DNA of 64,000 nt from JARRQB01 sp965368585 (GCA_965368585.1 CBDUNM010000008.1:1-64000); one strand, 5' to 3'; positions 8,732-16,474 are shown, counted from the first letter of the stretch. Notes: generated by a model from the sequence alone, not told the origin. Program-made: numbers and translations.

Positions 8732-9925
8732 ATGGCCCTGGTCAGAGTTACCCGCTCAGTCAAAATTCCTGATCCGCTGAAGATCAGCCGCTACCGTAAG
8801 GTTCCGGAACTCGGTCCGCAGATTCTCTTTTTCAGCGGTGGTTCGGCGCTCAACGCGACCAGCCGAGTACTCAAGCACTACACGCACAACTCGATACATC
8901 TGGTCACGCCCTTCGATTCCGGGGGGAGTTCCGCCAAGCTCAGACAGGCATTCGACATGCCTTCTATTGGTGATCTGCGCAGCCGTTTGATGGCCTTGGC
9001 GGATGAAAGCGTGACCGGCCATCCTGAAATCTATCGGCTGTTTACTTACCGGCTTCCCGCAGCCAAGCGCAACACCAAACTGGTCGAACAACTGGAACGT
9101 CTGGCGTGGGGCAAGGATCCGCTGATCAAAGAGATCTCCAGTCCGATGCGGCGTTTGATCCGAAACCAGTTGGGTTTCTTTATCGAGCAGATGCCGGACG
9201 ATTTCGACCTGCGTGGCGCGAGCATTGGCAATTTGATTCTGGCTGGCGGGTATCTCAATAACCATCAGCACCTCGATCCGATAATTTTTTTGTTTTCCAA
9301 ACTCGTCAACGTACAGGGCACGGTGCGTGCGGTGGTCAACGACAACATCCATTTGGGCGCCGATCTGAGCGACGGCAGCCAGGTGATCGGACAACACAAC
9401 CTCACGGGAAAGGAGACCCCGCCGCTGCGCTCGTCCATCGCCAGGCTTTTCTTGTCGGGGTCCGCCGATCACCATCGCCCAGTGTCGGTTGAATTGCGCA
9501 ATAAGAACCGTGACTTGATCGTGGGTGCCGACCTGATTTGCTATCCGCCGGGCAGTTTTTATACCAGTCTGCTGGCCAACTTGTTGCCGAAAGGAGTCGG
9601 AGCCGCGATAGCGGCCAACGGCTCTCCCAAGGTTTACATACCGAATCTCGGCGAGGACCCAGAGCAGATCGGTATGGATTCAAATGACTTGTTGCAGACG
9701 TTAATGGCGGAACTCAGGAACAACGCCGGCGCCGATACGGCAAACGATCGGTTAATGAATTTCGTGTTATTGGATAGACGCAGGGCCCGCTATCCGGGAG
9801 AGTTTGATCAGGAGTTGCTGCAATCGATCGGTGTTGAGATCATCGATACTCCGCTGATCAGTCGTAAGAGCGCGCCTTATTACGACGAGGATCTGCTGGT
9901 CTCCGCGTTGTTGTCGTTGACCTGA
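8732..9925 (+). CDS. CofD/YvcK-like protein (resembles the 'GAK system' CofD-related family)
   Basis: 397 residues, no signal peptide. The N-terminal ILFFSGGSALNATSRVL is the glycine-rich nucleotide-binding turn of the CofD/YvcK fold, followed by HLVTPFDSGGSSAKLRQAF and, further on, GASIGNLILAGGYL and NLLPKGVGAAIAANGSPKVY. CofD transfers a phospholactyl group to F420 precursor; YvcK-type proteins bind UDP-sugars and affect cell-wall metabolism. The FDSGGSSAKLR form is typical of the CofD-related proteins of the 'GAK' gene set, which normally sits with an ATP-grasp protein and an HprK-like kinase. Neither partner is seen here, so the gene looks orphaned. The substrate is unknown. Confidence 0.75.
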   Translation: MALVRVTRSVKIPDPLKISRYRKVPELGPQILFFSGGSALNATSRVLKHYTHNSIHLVTPFDSGGSSAKLRQAFDMPSIGDLRSRLMALADESVTGHPEIYRLFTYRLPAAKRNTKLVEQLERLAWGKDPLIKEISSPMRRLIRNQLGFFIEQMPDDFDLRGASIGNLILAGGYLNNHQHLDPIIFLFSKLVNVQGTVRAVVNDNIHLGADLSDGSQVIGQHNLTGKETPPLRSSIARLFLSGSADHHRPVSVELRNKNRDLIVGADLICYPPGSFYTSLLANLLPKGVGAAIAANGSPKVYIPNLGEDPEQIGMDSNDLLQTLMAELRNNAGADTANDRLMNFVLLDRRRARYPGEFDQELLQSIGVEIIDTPLISRKSAPYYDEDLLVSALLSLT

Positions 9926-10151
9926 TGTCTTGAGTGTCCGGTCCCGCAAATATCTAAGCAAATGAGCGGGTCTTCTTCGCCCCTGGCTGCGCTGCTCGCC
10001 CTGGTGCGGGGCCTGCTACACGGCGTCCGCGCGTTTTGTCAGGAACAGAAAACGCGCCGCGACTTACCGCATTCACTTGGGGGACAGGACACCAATTGGT
10101 CGGATGTTCGGTGTGGCGGCGTATCACGAAGGGCAATGCAAGCGTCGAGGA

Positions 10152-10634
10152 ATGAAGTGCGGCCGCACCGGCGCCGCCCGGATATTCGTCAGTTGCCGCC
10201 GCGACGATTCGGGTGGTTGGGTGCGAGGACTGCACGACCGCCTGATTGAGCACTTCGGTGAACGGCGGGTATGCATTGATTTGCAGGATATCAGCCCGGG
10301 AGCGGATTTCGTCACCACGCTGCAGCGGTCGCTCAGCGAAACGCGGGACGTGCTGGTGATTATCGGAAAAAGCCGGCTCAATTTTGCGGCAAGCGACGGC
10401 AGCCCCCGCCTGGATGACTCCGACGACTGGATGCGACTGGAACTCAATGCCGCCATCGCGAGCGGTAAACGCATCATTCCCGTTCTGGTCGACGGTGCGG
10501 ACATGCCTTCCGCGGAGTTACTACCCGGCGATATCCCGCCCTTGAGTCGCCATCAGACGTTCCGCTTGTATCCGGACCATTTTGCCAGCGGGGTAAAGTT
10601 GTGGGTGCAGGGTATCGAAGCGGATTCGGGGTGA
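10152..10634 (+). CDS. Small stand-alone TIR-domain protein
   Basis: 160 residues from the ATG at 10152; GAGGA is almost adjacent, so the start is uncertain and a TTG at 10077 or an ATG at 10104 is possible. The whole protein is one TIR-2 domain: IFVSCRRDDSGGWVRGLHDRL (the usual IFISYRR with Cys for Tyr), VCIDLQDISPGADFVTTL, DVLVIIGKSRL, then DDWMRLELNAAI with the conserved acidic residue Glu97. TIR domains of this type can hydrolyse NAD or act as scaffolds in signalling and phage defence. No sensor or effector partner lies beside it. Confidence 0.7.
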   Translation: MKCGRTGAARIFVSCRRDDSGGWVRGLHDRLIEHFGERRVCIDLQDISPGADFVTTLQRSLSETRDVLVIIGKSRLNFAASDGSPRLDDSDDWMRLELNAAIASGKRIIPVLVDGADMPSAELLPGDIPPLSRHQTFRLYPDHFASGVKLWVQGIEADSG

Positions 10635-10781
10635 CCTGTTTCGCTTTGTGCGACGTTTTCCGAACGGATTTGGTGGCAGTTTGCCGGCGCCCTCGGCGGG
10701 CATTGCTCGTCATCGCAGTGCGGCACATCGTGTCGTAGCGGGCGGCGGCGACTTGACGGCTGAGTTGGGTGTTATCGAGCC

Positions 10782-11621
10782 TCAACCAGTGGCCAACGCC
10801 GCGTTCAACCGTGCTTGCAGAATATCGATCAACGCCGGATGGTCTCCGACCAACGGTGACGTCGATATCGTCAAGCGTGGATGCTCCCTGGCGATTCGTG
10901 TACAGATCTCCGCGATGTCTCCACCCGGTCCTGCGTGCCGACCGGGTGAGATGAAGAGTAGCGACAAGACGACGTGCGCATCGCCCGACGCGGTACGCGC
11001 GATGTCGTTGAGGGCGGCGTCGAGCCGTTGCCCGTTGAAATCGAACTCGGGTCCGTCGCGCCTTTCCATGACGGCTTCGCGAAGTTCGATGCGACCTTCC
11101 AGGCGGCCCCTCAGCTGCGATGCCAGGTATGTCCGGACCGCGGTCACTTCCGGAATCGGGGATCCGTGGTCGACCAGTAACACATGCGAGACCGGACGCT
11201 GCGTTGCGCCGGTCGCCAGGGCGATGTTTTCGCGGAGCAATGTCGCGAGTGCCGGCTCTCCCTGCGGTAGCGGCACCAGGACGTCGGCCACACGCAGAGA
11301 AAAATCGCCGAATTCCTCTATAAGACGCGTTGCCTGGTCAGGTACGAAGGAGCTCAGTGCGCGGCTGGCGCCGAAAAACAGCGGCAGCAACAGGAACTCC
11401 CGTTGGCCGGCGCGCAGCTGACCGCGTAAAAAGCTCGCAAAGGTCACCGCGGCGCATCCCTGGATCGCGTCCGCGGGGATCCGGTCGGCGTGCTGCAGTG
11501 ACACGGGGTGAACGGTCGCCGCGACCTTCCGGCCCAGTTGCCTGGCCAGGTGTCGCAGCTTCAAGGTGGCTTCCGGTCTGGTCGAACCGTTGTCTACCAG
11601 GAGTATCGTTGGCGTATCCAT
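10782..11621 (-). CDS. Two-half CbiX/SirB-type sirohydrochlorin chelatase-like protein
   Basis: 279 residues from the ATG at 11621. A GTG at 11732, directly after the previous stop, would add 37 residues that do not look like the family. The protein has two similar halves. The first begins ILLVDNGSTRPEATLKL, where Asn replaces the usual His, and its second site reads PLFFGASRALSSFV, also without His. The second half begins VLLVDHGSPIPEVT and has ISPGRHAGPGGDI, so it keeps both expected metal or substrate histidines. Family members insert cobalt, nickel or ferrous iron into sirohydrochlorin. A siroheme role would suit the nearby Dsr system, but this is inference. Confidence 0.7.
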   Translation of the reverse strand: MDTPTILLVDNGSTRPEATLKLRHLARQLGRKVAATVHPVSLQHADRIPADAIQGCAAVTFASFLRGQLRAGQREFLLLPLFFGASRALSSFVPDQATRLIEEFGDFSLRVADVLVPLPQGEPALATLLRENIALATGATQRPVSHVLLVDHGSPIPEVTAVRTYLASQLRGRLEGRIELREAVMERRDGPEFDFNGQRLDAALNDIARTASGDAHVVLSLLFISPGRHAGPGGDIAEICTRIAREHPRLTISTSPLVGDHPALIDILQARLNAALATG

Positions 11622-11732
11622 GGACAGAGAGTAGACCTCATGCGCCAGCGGCTTGTCATGCAGAATTACTTGGTAGTCAGCGCGGTTCGCTGGTGGCGTG
11701 CCGGTGCGTTCTCCCTGCTGGGTCGGACTCAC

Positions 11733-12314
11733 TTAGTCGGCGCAGAGTTCCTCGTAGCGCGACCGGATGGCCGACTCGCGCAAGAGTTCGGCCCGTTGCT
11801 GATCGCCGATCGCGGGCGACTCCTCCCACTGGCCGGTATCGCGGTTGAGCACGGAAAACTTCCATTGACGCCCCATACGGAATACGCCGCTGACCTCCTT
11901 GCCGGCCTGCTCGAACTTCTCGCTGTCGAGGTGGACATTTTTCGGCATGCCGAAGGTTGGTGCGAAACCTTCCGGCTGAGCGGTCGATCCGTCCCGAAAG
12001 GTGAACAAGGTGTGCTGCGGCTCCCCGTTGATGTCCGGTTCGATGGAATCGATTTCGGGTGCACGTGACACGATGTAGCCGGCCATGAGGCGGCCCAGAT
12101 CATGGTCTTCGTTCTCCATCGCGGTCAGCAGTTTATCGGCAGCGATCTTGCAGCGCTGCAATCGATCCGGGTTTTCCACCCACTCGCGGCCCATTTGCCA
12201 GCCGGCATCCATGTCGCGGTCCATCTTGGCGAAAAAGTCACCCGCTTGCGCAACCAGGTCGTCCGGAACATTCAGTTCGTAGATTTGATCGTCGAGAATA
12301 AGGTTCAGTATCAT
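11733..12314 (-). CDS. Conserved hypothetical protein
   Basis: 193 residues, acidic and soluble, no signal peptide or membrane helix. It starts MILNLILDDQIYELNVPDDL and contains FFAKMDRDMDAGWQMGREWV, then a C-terminal part with KFSVLNRDTGQWEESP. I do not recognise a characterised family. It ends directly at the possible GTG start of the CbiX-like gene, so the two are probably co-transcribed; this may hint at a link with tetrapyrrole or sulfur metabolism, but the sequence gives no functional motif. Confidence 0.75.
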   Translation of the reverse strand: MILNLILDDQIYELNVPDDLVAQAGDFFAKMDRDMDAGWQMGREWVENPDRLQRCKIAADKLLTAMENEDHDLGRLMAGYIVSRAPEIDSIEPDINGEPQHTLFTFRDGSTAQPEGFAPTFGMPKNVHLDSEKFEQAGKEVSGVFRMGRQWKFSVLNRDTGQWEESPAIGDQQRAELLRESAIRSRYEELCAD

Positions 12315-12401
12315 CTGGCGCTCCCGCGGGCCGGTCGGACGTCGCCGGGTATGTTACCAAACCACGAAATCCGCCTCGCTCTAAAATATCTGGAAAAATA
12401 C

Positions 12402-13076
12402 ATGCTCATCGAGATTCCCGCTCTGATCAACGACGCGCAACTCGCCAAGATCCGGGAGCTGCTGTCCACGGCGGCGTTTGTGGACGGCAAGCTGACGGCC
12501 GGTCAGGCGGCGGCAAAGGTTAAGAACAACGAAGAGCTCAGCCTGGCGCCGGAGCGGCTGCAATTGCTCTATCGGGTGGTCATGAGCAGTGTCGGGCACA
12601 ACGCCCGTTTCCGCAGTTTTACCCTGCCCAATCGTGTGGCGGATTTCATCTTTGCCCGCTATCAGGCGGGTATGCGTTACGGGGACCACGTCGATGATCC
12701 GATCATGGGCACCAGGGGGCCGAAATTTCGCTCGGACGTCTCGATGACTGTCTTCCTCAGCGCGCCGGACAGCTACGCCGGCGGCGAACTGGTGGTTCGC
12801 ACGCCCTTTGGCGAGCAGTCGATCAAGCTCAGCGCGGGCGATGCGGTGGTTTATCCCTCGGCCAGCGTGCATCGTGTCGCCGAAGTGACGGGTGGGGAGC
12901 GGCTGGTGGCGCTGACCTGGATTCAGAGCTTCGTGCGCGACGCGGCGCGGCGCGAACTGCTGTTCGAACTCGATCAGGCGCGCGAACACCTGCTCAGGAC
13001 CGCACCGGACACCGATCACGCCAAGTACGTCGATCGTTCCTACGCGAACCTGCTGCGCATGTGGGCGGACGTATGA
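12402..13076 (+). CDS. PKHD-type Fe(II)/2-oxoglutarate dioxygenase (PiuC/YbiX-like)
   Basis: 224 residues, the usual length for the family, from the ATG at 12402 (MLIEIPALI). The double-stranded beta-helix shows the iron triad His96-x-Asp98 (GDHVDD) and His157 (SASVHRV), and Arg167 in GGERLVALTW fits the 2-oxoglutarate carboxylate. The C terminus after residue 180 is helical. PiuC/YbiX proteins are linked to iron uptake and siderophore receptors in pseudomonads; the hydroxylated substrate is not known. Transcription is opposite to the genes on both sides and ends at a clear hairpin (13126-13149). Confidence 0.9.
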   Translation: MLIEIPALINDAQLAKIRELLSTAAFVDGKLTAGQAAAKVKNNEELSLAPERLQLLYRVVMSSVGHNARFRSFTLPNRVADFIFARYQAGMRYGDHVDDPIMGTRGPKFRSDVSMTVFLSAPDSYAGGELVVRTPFGEQSIKLSAGDAVVYPSASVHRVAEVTGGERLVALTWIQSFVRDAARRELLFELDQAREHLLRTAPDTDHAKYVDRSYANLLRMWADV

Positions 13077-13125
13077 AAGCGCACCTGTCGCGACCAAGCG
13101 GCGTTGGCGCGAAAGCCGCAAACAA

Positions 13126-13149
13126 AAGGCGGCCAAAAGCCGCCTTGTT
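13126..13149 (+). terminator. Rho-independent-type terminator after the PKHD dioxygenase
   Basis: Perfect 8-nt stem AAGGCGGC / GCCGCCTT with loop CAAAA, followed by GTTCGTT. It lies 49 nt past the stop of the dioxygenase gene and 74 nt from the end of the convergent DsrC-like gene. AAAA before the stem may help termination from the other side. Confidence 0.7.
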
Positions 13150-13223
13150 CGTTCCGCGGTAGCGATTGCTAACCGCCAGTCCGGGAGGAGCGTCGCACGG
13201 TCGAATGCCGGCTCCAGCGCGGC

Positions 13224-13562
13224 TCAGTACCCACCTTTGCGCAGCACGAAGGGCAGGCCCGCAATCTTGTTGCCTTGCTTGCTGGGCGCTTTGGGAAAAA
13301 GCTTGTACATGTCCTTGCTGGTCACCTTGGTGCCCAATCGCTTACTCATGTCTTTCAGAATGGCGCGTTCCATCGGCTGGTTGCCGCCGTTTTCGGTGTA
13401 CTCTTCGCGCAGGTAGTTGATCACTTCCCAGTGCGCGTCGGTCAGCTCGATGCCGTCTTCCGCTGCCAGCGCTCTGGCCACATCCTCGTTCCAGTCGTTG
13501 GGGTTCACGAGGTTGCCGTTGCCGTCGGTTTCCACGTTAGTGCCGTTAACTTCAAGAGCCAT
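13224..13562 (-). CDS. DsrC/TusE-family protein lacking both C-terminal cysteines
   Basis: 112 residues. It keeps the family body: MALEVNGTNVETDGNGNL, NDWNEDVARALAAEDGIELTDAHWEVINYLREEY, and KDMYKLFPKAPSKQGNKIAGLP. Canonical DsrC here ends CRYAGLPKPTGCV; this protein ends NKIAGLPFVLRKGGY, so both sulfur-carrying cysteines of the C-terminal arm are missing and it cannot form the DsrC trisulfide. Cysteine-free homologues have been proposed as regulators of sulfur metabolism. It is last in the minus-strand cluster with the Cas6-like and TauD-like genes, 104 nt after the Cas6-like gene. Confidence 0.88.
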   Translation of the reverse strand: MALEVNGTNVETDGNGNLVNPNDWNEDVARALAAEDGIELTDAHWEVINYLREEYTENGGNQPMERAILKDMSKRLGTKVTSKDMYKLFPKAPSKQGNKIAGLPFVLRKGGY

Positions 13563-13666
13563 GTCATCATTCCTCTCAATATACGTTTATTAGCATATCT
13601 GTATGTACTGGCGAGGAATTCTACAAAAAAATTTATCGAATAGGGAACCGCCGATTCGCCACTTGG

Positions 13667-14365
13667 TTAATCGTCGTCAACAGTCTTGTTGACCGCTGCG
13701 ATGCCTTTGTGGGGGATGAAGATACCGCAGCCCATGTGGCGCAGGGGCCCCAGGCCGACCTCCTGCAGATGCACGGACTGGTCGGCCGGTAATTCCGCCA
13801 GCATCAGGCTGCGGGTGGCGACCCGGCCGTCGGGTGTGCCGATGTCTGTCGTTTTGCCGCACAACGCCTTGCGCACCCGGATATTCACTGCGTCGAGTGC
13901 ACGCGCGGCCCGGGTCAGGAAAAGGTGTTCGTCTACGGCCTCACCCGGTTCGAGGACCACGTAGCGCGCGAACAGGGTCCCTTGGCGCGAAAGCAGTCGG
14001 GTTTTCGCCGCGCCGACAGTCAGTGGATGTCCGGCGATATCCAGTGTGATGCCGGTCAACGCCTGCTGCACCGCGTCCTGCCGCTCGCGCGGCACGCGGA
14101 TGGTGAGCTTGGTGCGACGCGACAGCTGAAGTTGCTGCCCCGATTCGGGATCAGGGCGTTCCCACCCGTTCTGCGAGCCGGCGACGTGCACCGTGTGCAC
14201 GCCGATCTGCGGTTCGTCGGCGATCCAGGGTGCCACCTGCAGCAGCGCGTTGGACAAGTCGTATGCGTGATCGACCGGCAAGTTACGGCACCGGATTTCG
14301 AACATCAGATCGACGACGTTGTCGCAAATCTTGGCCTGTCGGTCTTCTTCTTCCTGCCAGAACAT
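13667..14365 (-). CDS. Cas6/Cmx6-like RAMP protein without CRISPR context
   Basis: 232 residues. The start is supported by GGAG ten nt upstream, inside the end of the preceding gene, which suggests translational coupling. Residues 20-41 (LMFEIRCRNLPVDHAYDLSNAL) and the C-terminal glycine-rich LQEVGLGPLRHMGCGIFIP (200-218) match the pattern of type I-MYXAN Cas6 (Cmx6). The central ferredoxin-like parts include LTIRVPRERQDAVQQAL and ITLDIAGHPLTVG. Cas6 proteins cut CRISPR precursor RNA. No cas genes or regular array lie nearby, and its neighbours are sulfur-type genes, so it may process another RNA or have lost activity. Family call moderate. Confidence 0.6.
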   Translation of the reverse strand: MFWQEEEDRQAKICDNVVDLMFEIRCRNLPVDHAYDLSNALLQVAPWIADEPQIGVHTVHVAGSQNGWERPDPESGQQLQLSRRTKLTIRVPRERQDAVQQALTGITLDIAGHPLTVGAAKTRLLSRQGTLFARYVVLEPGEAVDEHLFLTRAARALDAVNIRVRKALCGKTTDIGTPDGRVATRSLMLAELPADQSVHLQEVGLGPLRHMGCGIFIPHKGIAAVNKTVDDD

Positions 14366-14371
14366 GGTTGG

Positions 14372-15097
14372 TTACTCCGTATTTTCGGCCTGGGTTATGC
14401 CGGCCTGCAGCGCGTCGCGGTCGAACCACCACTGGTCCTGTACCAGTACGTCGATAACGTTTCGCAAGCGCACCAGAAATTTGTCGGGATCGTTGAGCTC
14501 GAGCCGTTCCACCCAGTGGTCGAATTGCTGCTGGCTCTCGACCTCGCTGTGACGTCGGGCGACTCTGCCCAAAAGCTGCTGGGTAAAAAACATCAGGCGC
14601 TCGCGGTCGGGTCCCGCGGGCGCACGTAAATCGGTGATGAAGCAGGCCGTGGCGGCGGCCACCGCGGCGCCGTCGGCGTCGTCGGGCGTGTCGTCAACGA
14701 TGTGGCTGAGCAGATGTACGGTGATTTCCGGATCCATCGGAAAACTTACCGCCAACCAGGCGCCTTGCCCTAGTGCCAGCAGCGAATCCGGCTGATCACA
14801 CTGATACATGATGTCGCAGGCGTCCGCGGCACTTTGCGGGTCGTCAAGCGTCATTAACAGTCCAAAAGCGGTGCGCGCTATCGGCCAGGCGTCCGCCCCG
14901 CGCTCGAGCAGCTGCAAGGACCGGCCGATCGCCAGAAGCAGTTCGGCGCGCTGTCGCGGGTCTGCGTTTTCGGGCAGTCGCTCGAGTTGTTGCTGCAGTT
15001 CGACCACCTGTCCTTCCAGTTGCGCCTGTTGACCGAGGTCTTTTCGCAGCGATGCCGCTGCCGTATCGGGTAGCTCGTTCGGTTGGAAATAGTTCAC
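14372..15097 (-). CDS. Conserved hypothetical alpha-helical protein
   Basis: 241 residues, acidic, soluble and mostly helical. An N-terminal coiled-coil-like region (residues 18-45, QQAQLEGQVVELQQQLERL) is followed by helix pairs that resemble TPR-type repeats (RAELLLAIGRSLQLLERGADAWPIA, DPQSAADACDIMYQC). No catalytic motif is visible. It sits 13 nt after the 62-residue gene and 6 nt before the Cas6-like gene, so it is firmly part of that operon and may be a partner or scaffold. I do not recognise a characterised family. Confidence 0.75.
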   Translation of the reverse strand: MNYFQPNELPDTAAASLRKDLGQQAQLEGQVVELQQQLERLPENADPRQRAELLLAIGRSLQLLERGADAWPIARTAFGLLMTLDDPQSAADACDIMYQCDQPDSLLALGQGAWLAVSFPMDPEITVHLLSHIVDDTPDDADGAAVAAATACFITDLRAPAGPDRERLMFFTQQLLGRVARRHSEVESQQQFDHWVERLELNDPDKFLVRLRNVIDVLVQDQWWFDRDALQAGITQAENTE

Positions 15098-15110
15098 TGC
15101 ATCGTGTCCT

Positions 15111-15299
15111 CTATAGGCGTCCGCTGAATACAGATTCGATACGTTCTTCCCAGTCGTCCGGCGTATCGGGGTAGGGGGGCTTTACGTCGAATCGCAAGAA
15201 ACGTTCGCCCTGACGCGCATGCTCCCTGACCGTCTCGAGCAGGGCGTCGAACGAGTCGAGTTCCTGGTTGGCTATAATGATATGACTGAGATGAAGCAT
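15111..15299 (-). CDS. Small 62-residue conserved-looking protein
   Basis: MLHLSHIIIANQELDSFDAL followed by a segment with ERFLRFDVKPPYPDTPDDWEERIESVF. Acidic and soluble, no cysteine, no membrane segment. The composition and codon use match its neighbours. It lies 20 nt after the TauD-like gene and 13 nt before the helical protein gene, with GAGGA upstream of the ATG, so it is likely a real gene of the cluster. No function can be assigned. Confidence 0.7.
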   Translation of the reverse strand: MLHLSHIIIANQELDSFDALLETVREHARQGERFLRFDVKPPYPDTPDDWEERIESVFSGRL

Positions 15300-15319
15300 G
15301 TTGGATAGGGTCCTCGATA

Positions 15320-16189
15320 TCAGGTCTGTGCGACCCGGTCGTAGTATCGTGCACGGAATATCAGGCGCTTGCGCCCAGTCGCGGGATCATCCCTGAAACC
15401 GGTTCGGCAGTGCAGCGCGTTGTTGCTGATCAAGCCTTCACCGGGATTCAGCCGACAGTGGAAGATGTGGTCGTCGCCGTCTGAAAACAAGCGCAGCAGA
15501 AATTCGGTAGCCGCCTGCACCGCACTGTTTTGTCGCCACTCGATGTTGCGTTGGCGGGCCGAATAGCGCATGTGCAGGTGGTGTTGGTCGGTTATCCACG
15601 AGAATACCGGCCCGGTCTGCGCGCTTCGTACCGCGATGCCGCCATTTTCATTGGCCGGTATCGTCATCACGTCGTCGATCGTCAGCGCGTCCGCCAGCGC
15701 TGGATTGTGATCGCGCAGACGAATATAGGCGATCTCGTGATTCAATACGGCGTTTTCACCGCCTTCTGCGGCGTCCTGAGCGCAATACAGCAGCCACGCC
15801 CGGATCTGGCGTTGCGGCGGGTTGTAGTACCCGTCGGTATGCCAGCTGAGGGGCCGATTGGAGTAGGGGACATATCGCTTGCCCTTGGTGCTCGAATCAG
15901 CGGTCAGCGCGGACAGGCCGCTGTCCTCCGCACACAGGTTCTGATCGAGTCGCCGCAGGCCGAGTTGTCGGCCGAGCGCGACGAGCTGCCGTTCCGGGTT
16001 TACCAACGGCGAGGCCAGCCGAAACACCGCGAAATTATGCGTCCGACACGCCGCTTGCAGCGCCTGGCGTTCGCCGTCGCTCAAACGGTCAGGGTTGTAG
16101 ACGTCGATTCGCAGCGCGGGGTCGTGGCGTGGTGCCACGGCCAACCGCGCGGCACGCCACTTTCTATAAACCGAATCGTTATGCTGCAT
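15320..16189 (-). CDS. TauD/TfdA-family Fe(II)/2-oxoglutarate dioxygenase
   Basis: 289 residues. The iron site is visible as His117-Thr-Asp119 (LSWHTDGYYN) and the distal His260 (NNALHCRTGF), followed by the RKRLIFRARYYD strand that carries the 2-oxoglutarate arginine. A late HMRYSARQRNIEW segment is close to clavaminate-synthase-like members. Substrates in the family range from taurine and other sulfonates to amino acids and betaines; none can be chosen here. First gene of the five-gene minus-strand cluster and divergent from dsrA across 473 nt. The start lacks a good ribosome binding site, but no other in-frame start is near. Confidence 0.88.
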   Translation of the reverse strand: MQHNDSVYRKWRAARLAVAPRHDPALRIDVYNPDRLSDGERQALQAACRTHNFAVFRLASPLVNPERQLVALGRQLGLRRLDQNLCAEDSGLSALTADSSTKGKRYVPYSNRPLSWHTDGYYNPPQRQIRAWLLYCAQDAAEGGENAVLNHEIAYIRLRDHNPALADALTIDDVMTIPANENGGIAVRSAQTGPVFSWITDQHHLHMRYSARQRNIEWRQNSAVQAATEFLLRLFSDGDDHIFHCRLNPGEGLISNNALHCRTGFRDDPATGRKRLIFRARYYDRVAQT

Positions 16190-16254
16190 TGCAATATGTA
16201 AAGATAAGGTAGATCGGAATTTGCTGCGGGCAGTCAGTCGAGCTGTTGATGTGT

Positions 16255-16268
16255 TTGATCGAGATCAT
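16255..16268. promoter_or_regulatory. FNR/Anr-like box
   Basis: TTGAT-CGAG-ATCAT matches the FNR consensus TTGAT-N4-ATCAA at nine of ten positions. It lies 66 nt upstream of the TauD-like start and 395 nt upstream of dsrA, so it would more naturally control the minus-strand cluster. Identification is by eye. Confidence 0.45.
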
Positions 16269-16404
16269 TGGTTCCGCTAAATAACACACGCTTTCGTTCA
16301 TTTATTTAAGTATACTCGAAAATTCTAACCTGCTTCGTAACAGATGGAGAAAGCTCTTTTTATCAATCTGTTACGCGTCGGCCAAGTGGTTGAAAAAAGT
16401 CATA

Positions 16405-16420
16405 TATCCCCAATGGGATA
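16405..16420. promoter_or_regulatory. Palindrome TATCCC-N4-GGGATA upstream of dsrA
   Basis: Perfect 6-nt arms around CAAT. The same arrangement, TATCCC-N4-GGGATG, occurs at 30773-30788 before the MerR-like gene after dsrS. A shared operator for a dsr-linked regulator is the simplest reading (inference). Confidence 0.5.
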
Positions 16421-16474
16421 GAAACGGGAGGGGTATCCCCCCCATTGGCGGAGTGTCGCCGCTTTTGACCTGAA

